Shown: one piece after another, positions 1 to 6,736 of the stretch
How positions within the stretch are numbered: position 1 is the first letter of the stretch
Layout of the letters: each line of letters begins with the position of its first letter
DNA from: Pseudomonadota bacterium
Lineage (GTDB): Bacteria; Pseudomonadota; Alphaproteobacteria; Acetobacterales; Acetobacteraceae
Direction of reading: 5' to 3'
Assembly: GCA_021845835.1 (NCBI GenBank)
Contig: JAJZVE010000047.1
Span: 1 to 14,143 of the forward strand
DNA: 14,143 nucleotides
Notes under the pieces: generated by a model
Seen by the model: only the letters and a program-made list of their open reading frames with translations
Database searches by the model: none
What the model was told of the DNA's origin: nothing
Program-made: the position numbers and the translations under genes

Positions 1-635
1 ACGATCAGGAAGACTTCCGGGTGATTGTGGCTGATGGCGGTGGCGATGTTCTGCAGCATCACCGTCTTGCCGGTGCGCGGCGGCGCCACGATCAGCGCGC
101 GCTGGCCCTTGCCGATCGGCGCGATCAGGTCGATCACCCGCGGCGTCAGGTCCTTGGCCGGGCCCTTCGCCACCGACTGGAAGTTCTCGACCTCCATCTT
201 CAGCCGCTTGTCGGGATAGAGCGGCGTCAGGTTGTCGAAGTTGATGCGGTGGCGCACCGCCTCCGGCGGCTCGAAATTGATCGTGTTGACCTTGAGCAGC
301 GCGAAATACCGCTCGCCGTCCTTGGGCGCGCGGATCTGGCCTTCCACGGAATCGCCGGTGCGCAGGCCGAAGCGGCGCACCTGCGAGGGCGAGACATAGA
401 TGTCGTCCGGGCCAGGCAGGAAGTTGCTTTCGGCGCTGCGCAGGAAGCCGAAGCCGTCGGACAGGATCTCCAGCGTACCTTCGCCGTGGATCGCCTGCTC
501 GTTCTCGGCAAGGTTCTTCAGGATCGCGAACATCATATCCTGCTTGCGCAGGGAGGATGCGTTCTCGATCTGCAGCGATTCGGCGAAGCTGAGCAGGTCC
601 GCCGGGGATTTGGCCTTGAGTTCGGCGAGGTGCAT
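1..635 (-). CDS. rho: Transcription termination factor Rho (N-terminal part, 3' end outside window)
   Basis: This is the ATP-dependent RNA helicase that ends transcription at C-rich, unstructured transcripts. About 211 codons are visible and the frame runs off the window edge at position 1. The N-terminus begins [15 protein letters not shown] and continues through the conserved helical region with the motif [16 protein letters not shown]. The RNA-binding cold-shock-like domain follows, with GFGFLRS and PDDIYVS. The ATPase domain then starts with [19 protein letters not shown], a Walker A motif whose lysine is near residue 190 (E. coli Rho K184). The ATG at 635 is preceded by GAGG eight bases upstream, and the protein start fits other Rho proteins. 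It lies downstream of the haem operon in the same direction but has a separate leader of almost 300 bases. Only the 3' portion is missing; no internal lesion is seen. Confidence 0.96.
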   Translation of the reverse strand, partial: MHLAELKAKSPADLLSFAESLQIENASSLRKQDMMFAILKNLAENEQAIHGEGTLEILSDGFGFLRSAESNFLPGPDDIYVSPSQVRRFGLRTGDSVEGQIRAPKDGERYFALLKVNTINFEPPEAVRHRINFDNLTPLYPDKRLKMEVENFQSVAKGPAKDLTPRVIDLIAPIGKGQRALIVAPPRTGKTVMLQNIATAISHNHPEVFLI

Positions 636-843
636 CGGAAACGCCTCGGGGGCTGGTCGTGGGGTGAACGGAACGCCGAACGGACAACAGGCCCCGCGTG
701 CATCGCAGGCGTATCGGTCCAGTTGCTCGGTTGCCGGCAGCTTCGCGGATCGCACCGCAGGAGCGCCGACACCGTCCCGGCGAGTTGGGGAGCAGTACGG
801 AGGGTGGGGCGGCGGCCGGACAGCCGCCACATGTGCCGACACG
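636..843 (-). promoter_or_regulatory. Long rho 5' leader with a C-rich tract
   Basis: This gene-free stretch sits between the candidate promoter and the rho start codon. I see no convincing small ORF or RNA gene. On the coding (minus) strand it is rich in C over G around 782-815, with runs CCCCACCCTCC and CTCCCCAACTC. Such unstructured C-rich RNA is what Rho binds. In E. coli, rho is autoregulated by attenuation in a long leader; a similar arrangement is inferred here, not shown. Confidence 0.4.
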
Positions 844-872
844 ACGCTAGCCATCCGGCCAAGCGGCGTCAA
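844..872 (-). promoter_or_regulatory. Candidate sigma-70-type promoter for rho
   Basis: Read on the minus strand, TTGACG (complement of 867-872) and TAGCGT (complement of 844-849) are separated by 17 bases. The -35 matches TTGACA at five of six positions. The -10 keeps the TA and final T. It lies between the hemJ stop and the rho start, and would give a rho leader of about 200 nt. This is inference from motif and position; the -10 is only a moderate match. Confidence 0.45.
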
Positions 873-932
873 GGAACAGATAGCACGCGCCGGCAAACGT
901 TCAAGAGGTATTCAAGTCCCTCCGGGGCGGCG

Positions 933-1385
933 TCAGAACGGCCGGACGATCACCATCACCACGATGACCAGCAGTAGCACTGTCGGCGCCTCGTTCACGA
1001 TCCGGTAATACCGGGCCGGGCGCGTATTGCGGTCATGCAGGAAGTCCCGCCAGCGCAGCACGAGCAGGCCATGCACTGCGGTCAGCAGCAGCACCGCCGC
1101 GAGCTTCACGTGCCACCAGCCGGCCGTCCAGTCGATCACCCCCGGCGTCAGCACCAGCAGGATGCCAAAACCGAAGGTCGCCAGCATCGCCGGATTGATG
1201 ATCTGCTTGAGCAGCCGCCGTTCCATGAGCTTGAAGCGCTCGCTTTCCGCCGAGCCGCGCGGCGCCTCGCAATGATAGACGAACAGCCGCGGCAGATAGA
1301 ACATGCCGGCCATCCAGGCAACCATGCTGACGATATGGGCTGCCTTGACCCAGGGGTAGTACGGCATCAGCGCATCAAAGGTCAT
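933..1385 (-). CDS. hemJ: Protoporphyrinogen IX oxidase HemJ (CopD/UPF0093 family)
   Basis: This 150-residue integral membrane protein is the oxygen-independent protoporphyrinogen oxidase common in alphaproteobacteria. It converts protoporphyrinogen IX to protoporphyrin IX at the inner membrane, the step before ferrochelatase. About four hydrophobic segments are visible, near residues 13-37, 64-84, 92-112 and 133-149. Candidate haem- or substrate-binding residues include H17 in KAAHIVSMVAWMAG, K94 in WHVK and H105. The family motif NEAPT is at 131-135. The length is close to the family norm of 140-180. The ATG at 1385 overlaps the stop of the preceding HAD gene by four bases (ATGA), which indicates translational coupling. 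It appears to be the last gene of the hemE-hemH-HAD-hemJ operon, with rho starting about 300 bases further on. Confidence 0.93.
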   Translation of the reverse strand: MTFDALMPYYPWVKAAHIVSMVAWMAGMFYLPRLFVYHCEAPRGSAESERFKLMERRLLKQIINPAMLATFGFGILLVLTPGVIDWTAGWWHVKLAAVLLLTAVHGLLVLRWRDFLHDRNTRPARYYRIVNEAPTVLLLVIVVMVIVRPF

Positions 1386-2080
1386 GCCGCGCGCCTTCGC
1401 GCCACGGCGACCAGTGCCGGCAGATCCGTCATGGCATGGAACGGGACCGCGCCGGCGGCACGCAGCGCGGCGCCGTCCCCGAGCGGGGCAAAGCCGAGAC
1501 AGTCCATGCCTGCCGCGATCGCCCCCTGCACGCCAGGCACCGAGTCCTCGATCACCACGCACTCCGCCGGCACCACGCCGGCCGCAGCAGCGGCAGCCAG
1601 GAACAGGTCCGGCGCCGGCTTGCCGCGGGCAACGTCGGTGAAGCTGTGTACCCGTCCGCCGACCAGCCCGGCAATGCCAAGGCGGCGGAACTTCGCCGCC
1701 ATCTCCGTATGCGAGGAGTTCGAGGCGATGCGCCAGGCGATCCCCATTGCCGTCACTGCCCGCAGCGCCGCCAGTGCGCCAGGAATCGGTGTCGCTTCCT
1801 CGGCCAGCGCCGCGGCGATGCGCTTCTGCAGCGTCATTTCCCAGTCCGCCGGCAGCGCCCGGCCGAGCCGCGCCTCCACCACCGGTCGCATGGCCGGCAA
1901 GGAGGCACCGACAAAACGCCGCGTCGCCTCCTGGGTCGGCATCGGCCAGCCACGCGCGGTCAGGTCCGCGGCAAGCAGGCGGTTGGACACCGGCTCGCTG
2001 TCCACCAGCACGCCGTCGCAGTCGAAGATGACGAGACGCAACTTTGCTCGCCGCGCCAGCATCGCAGCCTGCGCCGTCAT
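1382..2080 (-). CDS. HAD-superfamily phosphatase (beta-phosphoglucomutase/phosphatase-like)
   Basis: This 232-residue protein has the full HAD catalytic set. Motif I is DCDGVLVDSE, with nucleophile D20 and acid/base D22. Motif II is ASNSS around residue 120. The lysine is K154 in GKPAPD, and motif IV is VVIEDS with E178 and D179. A helical cap lies between motifs I and II (about residues 30-95), which places it in subfamily I with beta-phosphoglucomutase, phosphoglycolate phosphatase and similar small-metabolite phosphatases. The substrate cannot be read from sequence. It overlaps hemH upstream and hemJ downstream by four bases each (ATGA), so it is embedded in the haem operon and probably translated with both. 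Whether it takes part in haem metabolism or is a passenger is unknown. Confidence 0.9.
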   Translation of the reverse strand: MTAQAAMLARRAKLRLVIFDCDGVLVDSEPVSNRLLAADLTARGWPMPTQEATRRFVGASLPAMRPVVEARLGRALPADWEMTLQKRIAAALAEEATPIPGALAALRAVTAMGIAWRIASNSSHTEMAAKFRRLGIAGLVGGRVHSFTDVARGKPAPDLFLAAAAAAGVVPAECVVIEDSVPGVQGAIAAGMDCLGFAPLGDGAALRAAGAVPFHAMTDLPALVAVARRRAA

Positions 2081-3144
2081 GCCGTGACCGCCGACACGCC
2101 GGCACGGCGATGCGGACAGTCGCGGTGCGACGCGGGACAGATACCGCTGGCGAAACTGTGCAGTCCTGGCCCCTCCGCCAGCGCCCGCCGTACCAGGGCC
2201 GCCAGCGCCTCGATGAAGCCGGGATCGGCGTTCTGCGTCGGCATCCGGAAATATCCCGGCACGCTATGCCGCCGCGCCAGCTCGCGATACTCGACCTCGA
2301 GTTCCACCAGCGTCTCGCTGTGTTCGGAAACGAAAGCGATCGGCACCACCAGCACCGCGACCCCGTCGCGCCCGGCGCGTTCCACCTCGGCGTCGGTGGA
2401 CGGGCCGATCCAGCGTTGCGGCGTCGCCCGCGACTGGTAGCAGATGACGTGATCCAGATCGGGCAGCGCCAGCGCCCGCACCACCGCGGCCACCGTCCGC
2501 TCGATCTGGAACTGGTAGGGATCGCCCGCCCTGACGATCGTCTCCGGCAGGCCGTGAGCGGAAAACAACACGCGCAGCCGCCCGTCGGGGCCAAGCGCTG
2601 CCCTGGCCTGCGCGATCTGCCGGCGCAGCGTGGCCGTGATCGGGGCGACAAAGGCGGGATCGTCGGGATAACAGCAGACGGTCGTCACCGGCTTGACCAG
2701 CCCGACGCGCACCGCCGCCTCGCGCCACGCCGCCAGGCTGCTGCCGGTCGTGGTGGTGGAAAACTGCGGATAGAGCGGCAGCAGCACGACTTCATCGGGA
2801 TTCCACGCCTTCACCGCCCGCGCGGCGGCGGCGCTGAACGGATGCCAGTAGCGCATGGCGATGAAGCAGCGTGCCTCGCGCTCCGCCAGCGCCGCCTCCA
2901 GCGCCCGCGCCTGTGCCTCGGTCAGCTCCAGCAGCGGCGAACGTCCGCCAAGCAGCCGGTAGTTCTCGCGCGCCGCGCCGAGGCGCGCACCGGCGATGCG
3001 GCGGGCGAGCAGCGGGCGGATGAAGAACGGCACGCGCAGGATGGCAGGATCGCTGAACAGGTTGAGCAGAAACGGCCAGACCGACTCGATCCGGTCCGGT
3101 CCGCCCAGATTGAACAGCACGATGGCGGTACGGGGGCGAGTCAT
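2077..3144 (-). CDS. hemH: Ferrochelatase
   Basis: This 355-residue enzyme inserts Fe2+ into protoporphyrin IX to make protohaem, the last step of the pathway. The N-terminus TAIVLFNLGGPD is typical. The catalytic histidine is H197 in LFSAHGLPE, and the second conserved acidic region is FVSEHSETLVELEVEY, with E277 matching the active-site Glu of other ferrochelatases. The motif PLYPQFSTTTTGS lies near residue 123. There are cysteines at C157/C158 and in the tail at C336 and C343 (CPASHRDC), reminiscent of the [2Fe-2S] ferrochelatases of Caulobacter and Mycobacterium. The spacing is not identical and a cluster is only a possibility. It starts 30 bases after the hemE stop and its stop overlaps the HAD start, so it is part of the operon. 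The ATG at 3144 has no clear Shine-Dalgarno sequence. Confidence 0.96.
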   Translation of the reverse strand: MTRPRTAIVLFNLGGPDRIESVWPFLLNLFSDPAILRVPFFIRPLLARRIAGARLGAARENYRLLGGRSPLLELTEAQARALEAALAEREARCFIAMRYWHPFSAAAARAVKAWNPDEVVLLPLYPQFSTTTTGSSLAAWREAAVRVGLVKPVTTVCCYPDDPAFVAPITATLRRQIAQARAALGPDGRLRVLFSAHGLPETIVRAGDPYQFQIERTVAAVVRALALPDLDHVICYQSRATPQRWIGPSTDAEVERAGRDGVAVLVVPIAFVSEHSETLVELEVEYRELARRHSVPGYFRMPTQNADPGFIEALAALVRRALAEGPGLHSFASGICPASHRDCPHRRAGVSAVTA

Positions 3145-3174
3145 GGCGTCAAGGTGGCCGAAGTGCCGCTGAGG

Positions 3175-4197
3175 TCAAGCCGCCCGCACCTGTGCAACCA
3201 GGGCGGCGACATGCTCGGGCGGCGTTGCCGGCAGGATGCCGTGGCCGAGGTTGAACACGTACGGACGGCCCTGCAGCGCTGCCAGGATCGCCGCGGTCTC
3301 CGCCGCCAGCCCGCTGCCGCCTGCCAGCAGCGCCAGCGGATCGAGGTTGCCCTGCAAGGCCACCTGTGGCGGCATCACGGGCAACGCCGCAGCCGGATCG
3401 GCGGCCGTGTCCAGGCCGACACCCTGCACGCCCGTCGTCGTCGCATACGCGCCCAGCATCAACCCGGCCATGCGTGGGAAGCCGATGACCGGCACCTCCG
3501 GATGGCGCTGCCGCAGCGCCGCGACGATGCGTGCGGTCGGGGCGATCACATGCGCCTGGAACTGACGTGGCGGCAGCAGCCCGGCCCAGCTGTCGAACAG
3601 CATGACCGCCTCGGCGCCTGCCTCGATCTGCGCCGAAAGGTAGCGGATCGTCGCCTCGGTCAGCAGTGCGATCAGCCGGCCGAACAACGCCGGGTCGCGC
3701 CAGGCGAGCAGGCGGGCCGCCGGGAAGTCCTTGGTCCCTTCGCCTTCCACCATGTAGCACGCGACGGTGAACGGAGCGCCGGCAAAGCCGATCAGCGTCG
3801 CCTCGCCCACCACCGCGCGCACGCGCCGCACCGTTTCCAGCACCGGTGCGATCGCTCCGGTGAGGCGCGCGAGGTCCAGCCGCGCCAGCGCCGCCGCATC
3901 GCGCAGCGGCGGCAGGCGCGGCCCTTCCCCTTCGGCGAAACACAGGTCCTGACCGAGCGCCCAGGGCAGGATCAGGATGTCGCTGAACAGGATCGCCGCA
4001 TCCATGCCGAAGCGCCGCAACGGCTGCAGCGTCACCTCGGCGGCAAGGGCAGGGGTGGTGCAGAGCGAGACGAAATCCGGCACCTCGGCCCGTATCGCCC
4101 GGTATTCCGGCAGATATCGTCCCGCCTGACGCATCAGCCAGATCGGCGGCGGCCACACCGCCTCGCCCGCCAGCGCCCGCAGCAGTCGCTTCGTCAT
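3175..4197 (-). CDS. hemE: Uroporphyrinogen III decarboxylase
   Basis: This 340-residue cytosolic enzyme removes four carboxyl groups from uroporphyrinogen III to give coproporphyrinogen III. The N-terminal signature PPIWLMRQAGRYLPEYR carries the conserved substrate-contacting arginines R23 and R27. D73 lies in ILFSDIL and coordinates the pyrrole nitrogens in the family. Further on are CYMVEGEGTKDF, with the conserved Tyr, and FNLGHGILPATPPEHV near the C-terminus, with the conserved His. The length is normal. The ATG at 4197 begins MTKRLLRAL as expected. It is the first gene of the leftward haem operon and diverges from the DUF299 gene across a 312-bp gap that resembles a replication origin. 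The hemE promoter should lie in that gap, but I could not place one with confidence. Confidence 0.96.
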   Translation of the reverse strand: MTKRLLRALAGEAVWPPPIWLMRQAGRYLPEYRAIRAEVPDFVSLCTTPALAAEVTLQPLRRFGMDAAILFSDILILPWALGQDLCFAEGEGPRLPPLRDAAALARLDLARLTGAIAPVLETVRRVRAVVGEATLIGFAGAPFTVACYMVEGEGTKDFPAARLLAWRDPALFGRLIALLTEATIRYLSAQIEAGAEAVMLFDSWAGLLPPRQFQAHVIAPTARIVAALRQRHPEVPVIGFPRMAGLMLGAYATTTGVQGVGLDTAADPAAALPVMPPQVALQGNLDPLALLAGGSGLAAETAAILAALQGRPYVFNLGHGILPATPPEHVAALVAQVRAA

Positions 4198-4233
4198 GAC
4201 CAGTCCCGATCCCGTTCTGCGGGGCTTCCTACC

Positions 4234-4252
4234 AGAAAAGGAAAAAAAGAAA
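4234..4252 (+). other. A-rich purine tract, possible DNA unwinding element
   Basis: These nineteen consecutive purines include runs of four and seven A. They lie just inside the hemE side of the candidate origin and 24 bases from the nearest DnaA-like box. Origins usually carry an AT-rich segment that melts first; that role is inferred. On the minus strand it is a T-rich tract in the hemE leader. Confidence 0.4.
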
Positions 4253-4275
4253 CCGGTTGAAGATGTGGTAGGGCC

Positions 4276-4284
4276 TGTGGATAG
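4276..4284 (-). promoter_or_regulatory. DnaA-box-like nonamer
   Basis: TGTGGATAG on the plus strand is CTATCCACA on the minus strand, one mismatch (first base) from TTATCCACA. It lies between the A-rich tract and the second box. DnaA binding is inferred from the match and the hemE-DUF299 context. Confidence 0.55.
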
Positions 4285-4320
4285 CCGGGTACCCCGTTCT
4301 GACGATGCTTGCCGGCCTGG

Positions 4321-4329
4321 TTGTCCACA
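4321..4329 (+). promoter_or_regulatory. DnaA-box-like nonamer
   Basis: TTGTCCACA differs from TTATCCACA at the third base only. It lies 36 bases from the first box and in the opposite orientation. Weaker relatives with TGTCCCC or TATCCCC cores occur at 4375-4383, 4435-4443 and 4485-4493. Confidence 0.55.
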
Positions 4330-4479
4330 AGGGCGTCCGGCGGCAAACAGCGGAGCCGGGCGGCCTGCGCGCGGCTGTCCCCAGCGTGGGGCCGAAGCCG
4401 CTCGCGCCGTCCACCGCTCTGCTTCGCGGGGTGCTTGTCCCCGTAATTCCGCTGGCGGCGATGCGCGGGGGCTGGCGGT

Positions 4480-4497
4480 CCCCGTTATCCCCGTTAT
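4480..4497 (+). repeat. Two tandem copies of a 9-bp unit ending 12 bases before the DUF299 start
   Basis: The unit CCCCGTTAT occurs twice back to back (4480-4488 and 4489-4497). Each copy ends in TTAT followed by CC, so the repeat generates TTATCCCCG and TTATCCTGC, which resemble the left half of DnaA boxes. It occupies the place where a Shine-Dalgarno sequence and leader would be expected. It could be a weak DnaA site array or a transcription-factor site. Confidence 0.5.
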
Positions 4498-4509
4498 CCT
4501 GCTGCCCGC

Positions 4510-5370
4510 ATGTCCAGCCGCATCAATCTGCACCTCGTGTCGGACGCGACCGGCGAGACGCTGAATTCGATCGCGCGTGCGACGGTCGCGCAGTTCGAGC
4601 ACGCGCAGATCATGCACCATCGCTGGAGCCTGATCCGCACCCGTTTCCAGTTGCACCGGGTGCTGGAGGGGATCGAGTCCGAACCCGGCCCGGTGCTCTC
4701 CACGCTGGTCGAGAAGGGATTGCGGGCGGAGCTGGAAACAGCCTGCCAGCGGCTCGGCGTACCGGTCGTGCATGTGCTCGATCCGGTGCTGACGATGCTG
4801 CAGGAACAGTTTGGCGAGACCGCGATGTCGCGGCCGGGCCGGCAATACGTGCTGGATGCCGACTATTTCCGGCGCATCGATGCCATGCATTTCGTGCTCG
4901 CCCACGATGACGGGCAGTCGCAGGCCGGCATCGCGGAGGCGGACGTGGTGCTGGTCGGCGTCTCGCGGTCGTCCAAGACTCCGACCTCCTTCTATCTTGC
5001 CAATCGTGGCATCAAGGCGGCCAATATTCCGCTGGTGCCGAACCTGCCCGAGCCGGATTCGCTCGCCGACGCGCCCTGCCCGGTGATCGGGCTGACGCTG
5101 GAAGCAGAGGCGCTGATCGAGATCCGCCGCCATCGGCTGCGCCTGATCGGTGTCGGGGCCGAAGCACGGATGCGGCACGACAGCAGCGAATACGTGGACC
5201 TCGAGTCGGTGAAGGCGGAACTGCTGTGGTCGCGTCGGCTGTGTACCCGGCGCGGCTGGCCGGTGATCGACGTGACGCGGCGCTCGATCGAGGAGACCGC
5301 CGCGACCGTGCTGCAGCTTATGGAGGCCTGGCACGAACGTCGGCGCAAGGCAGAGGCTGCGCCGTCGTGA
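4510..5370 (+). CDS. ppsR: Bifunctional kinase-pyrophosphorylase (DUF299, PEP synthase/PPDK regulatory protein, RP001 family)
   Basis: This 286-residue cytosolic regulator both phosphorylates (using ADP) and dephosphorylates (using Pi) a threonine on PEP synthase or pyruvate phosphate dikinase, switching the target off and on. The N-terminus [17 protein letters not shown] is the family signature. The P-loop [11 protein letters not shown] spans residues 150-160 with K156, followed by FYLANRG and NIPLVPNLP. The C-terminal signature is [20 protein letters not shown], and the late motif [16 protein letters not shown] is typical. The target cannot be decided because neither ppsA nor ppdK is in the window, so the symbol is provisional. 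The ATG at 4510 gives the expected N-terminus but lacks an evident Shine-Dalgarno sequence. Its TGA overlaps the maf GTG (GTGA). The Rickettsia homologue RP001 and the Caulobacter homologue adjoin the replication origin. Confidence 0.94.
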   Translation: MSSRINLHLVSDATGETLNSIARATVAQFEHAQIMHHRWSLIRTRFQLHRVLEGIESEPGPVLSTLVEKGLRAELETACQRLGVPVVHVLDPVLTMLQEQFGETAMSRPGRQYVLDADYFRRIDAMHFVLAHDDGQSQAGIAEADVVLVGVSRSSKTPTSFYLANRGIKAANIPLVPNLPEPDSLADAPCPVIGLTLEAEALIEIRRHRLRLIGVGAEARMRHDSSEYVDLESVKAELLWSRRLCTRRGWPVIDVTRRSIEETAATVLQLMEAWHERRRKAEAAPS

Positions 5371-5981
5371 CGGCGTGGCAGGCGCCGACGCCGCCCCTGT
5401 TGCTGGCGAGCGGTTCGGCGGCGCGGCGTGGCGTGCTGCAGCGGGCCGGTCTTGCCTTCTCCGTGCGGGCAGCGGCCATCGACGAGGCGGAGGTGAAGCG
5501 CAGCGCACGCGCCGGTGGCGCTGCGGCGGCGGAAACGGCGGTGTTACTGGCGGAGTTGAAGGCGCAGCGCGTGGCGCGCAGCGACCCGAATGCCCTGGTC
5601 ATCGGCTGTGATCAGTTGCTCGTCTGCGGTGATCGCTGGTTCGACAAGCCGGCCGACACGGCTGCAGCGCGCGCGCAACTGCTGGCATTGCGCGGGCAGA
5701 CGCACGAGCTGGTGACGGCGGTGCTGTGTCAGCGTGGCGGGCAGCGTCTGTGGCACCACGTTGCGCGACCGCGCCTCGTCATGCGGCATTTCAGCGATGT
5801 GTTCCTGGAAGCCTATCTGGCGGCGGAGGGTGATGCCGTGACCGGCACGGTCGGCGCCTACCGGCTGGAAGGGTTGGGCGTGCATCTGTTCGACAGCGTG
5901 CAGGGCGAGTACGCGGCAATCCTCGGACTGCCGTTGCTGCCGTTGCTGGCTTTCCTGCGTCAGCACGGTGTGCTGTTGTGA
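5367..5981 (+). CDS. maf: Maf-like nucleotide pyrophosphatase
   Basis: This 204-residue protein belongs to the Maf/HAM1 fold family, which hydrolyses non-canonical or modified nucleoside triphosphates to monophosphates. Visible are the N-terminal substrate loop [14 protein letters not shown] (residues 11-24), the metal-binding core VIGCDQLL with D82, and K94 in WFDKP. The tail [20 protein letters not shown] followed by [12 protein letters not shown] is typical. The first loop is SGSAARR rather than the commoner S-x-SPRR, and GCDQ replaces the frequent GADT, so substrate choice may differ from model Maf enzymes. The chosen start is the GTG at 5367, which overlaps the upstream stop as GTGA; upstream in-frame codons lie inside the DUF299 gene. 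Its own stop overlaps the GTG of the next gene in the same way, so three genes appear translationally chained. Confidence 0.92.
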   Translation: MTAWQAPTPPLLLASGSAARRGVLQRAGLAFSVRAAAIDEAEVKRSARAGGAAAAETAVLLAELKAQRVARSDPNALVIGCDQLLVCGDRWFDKPADTAAARAQLLALRGQTHELVTAVLCQRGGQRLWHHVARPRLVMRHFSDVFLEAYLAAEGDAVTGTVGAYRLEGLGVHLFDSVQGEYAAILGLPLLPLLAFLRQHGVLL

Positions 5982-6736
5982 CGGTGCGGGCGCCGCGTCC
6001 CATTCTCTCGCGTGTTCGGCAGCAGGATGAAGATCCGCTGCTGCCGTTTCTGTGTGACGAGATGCCGCAGCCGGCGCGTGCCGATATTCTCCCGGATTTG
6101 GCCGCGGATGAGAGCGCGCAGCGCCTGCCAGGGACCGCCGCTGCCCGCCCGACCCTCATCGGCACCTTTAACGACGCGGCCGAGCTTCCGTTCTCGCTAC
6201 GCCTCAGGGACTTCGAGATGGCGATGCAGGACGTCTACGACTTCCTTGACGACGTGAACCGCAGCCTCCTGGCCAAGGGCCTCCATCGCATGGATGACAT
6301 GCTGCGCCCGGCGGCGATGTCCGGCATGCTGTCGGATATGCTGACCGCCAGCGTCGCGCGCCATTCGCGCGTGCTGGTGGAGAACCGGCATTTCAACGGC
6401 CATCCTGATCTCGTCGTGCAGGGCAGGTATCCGAACAACGCCGCCGCGTCCGGCGAGCATGGCATCGAGATAAAAAGCACACGCAAGGCGGGCGGCGCGG
6501 TCGATACGCATGGCGCGCGGCGGCAATGGATGTGCGTGTTCGTCTATCGCACCGACCACACCACCGAACCGGCGGAAGCGCGAGCGCCGATGCGTTTCAC
6601 CGAAGTCTATCTGGCGCTGGTTGAGCCGTCAGACTTTCGCCGCAACCCGCGCGGCGAGCTTGGCACCCGCACCGCGACGCTCGACCGGGCGGGCATCCGC
6701 AAGCTGCGCGCCAACTGGATCTACCGCGACCTGTGA
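5978..6736 (+). CDS. PD-(D/E)xK nuclease, probable type II restriction endonuclease
   Basis: This 252-residue protein carries a clear PD-(D/E)xK core. P143-D144 lies in FNGHPDLVVQGRYPN, and E164-I-K166 in HGIEIKSTRK, with a glycine-rich loop between. A helix and E135 (VLVENRHF) precede the core, and the strand RRQWMCVFVYRTD follows it. The family was not recognised beyond the fold, so the endonuclease role rests on this core and on the adjacent convergent DNA methyltransferase gene. The start is the GTG at 5978, whose bases overlap the maf stop (GTGA). An alternative is the ATG at 6062 (residue 29), with a weaker ribosome site. The first 30 codons use more A/T third positions than the neighbours. 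Its 3' end overlaps the methyltransferase gene by 108 bp. A non-restriction nuclease, for example in repair, remains possible. Confidence 0.72.
   Translation: MTVRAPRPILSRVRQQDEDPLLPFLCDEMPQPARADILPDLAADESAQRLPGTAAARPTLIGTFNDAAELPFSLRLRDFEMAMQDVYDFLDDVNRSLLAKGLHRMDDMLRPAAMSGMLSDMLTASVARHSRVLVENRHFNGHPDLVVQGRYPNNAAASGEHGIEIKSTRKAGGAVDTHGARRQWMCVFVYRTDHTTEPAEARAPMRFTEVYLALVEPSDFRRNPRGELGTRTATLDRAGIRKLRANWIYRDL

Larger units (their letters stand above)
4198..4509. other. Candidate chromosomal replication origin (hemE-DUF299 intergenic region)
   Basis: This 312-bp gap separates two divergent genes and contains no credible ORF. Directly visible are two nonamers one base away from the DnaA box TTATCCACA, at 4276-4284 (minus) and 4321-4329 (plus). 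There are weaker TCCCC-type motifs at 4375-4383, 4435-4443 and 4485-4493. An A-rich purine tract lies at 4234-4252, which stands out in this GC-rich sequence, and a 9-bp tandem repeat lies at 4480-4497. In Caulobacter crescentus and Rickettsia prowazekii the origin lies between hemE and the RP001/DUF299 gene, and the same gene pair flanks this gap in the same divergent orientation. Origin function is therefore inferred from synteny plus motifs. No GANTC (CcrM) site and no clear TTAA-N7-TTAA (CtrA) site was seen, so control would differ from Caulobacter. Confidence 0.6.

Noticed and set aside
2044..4260. A 738-codon open frame on the plus strand across hemH and hemE
   Set aside because: It is antisense to two well-recognised enzymes and its translation is Arg/Gln/His-rich low complexity, typical of a GC-rich shadow frame.
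4287..4294. 8-bp palindrome GGGTACCC, and AACCGGTT at 4251-4258, as binding sites
   Set aside because: Short palindromes of this length are expected by chance in GC-rich DNA and no partner motif supports them.
4226..5508. Upstream extension of the hemE frame across the origin region and the DUF299 gene
   Set aside because: HemE begins at 4197 with the expected N-terminus; the extension is antisense to a well-recognised gene and has no family similarity.
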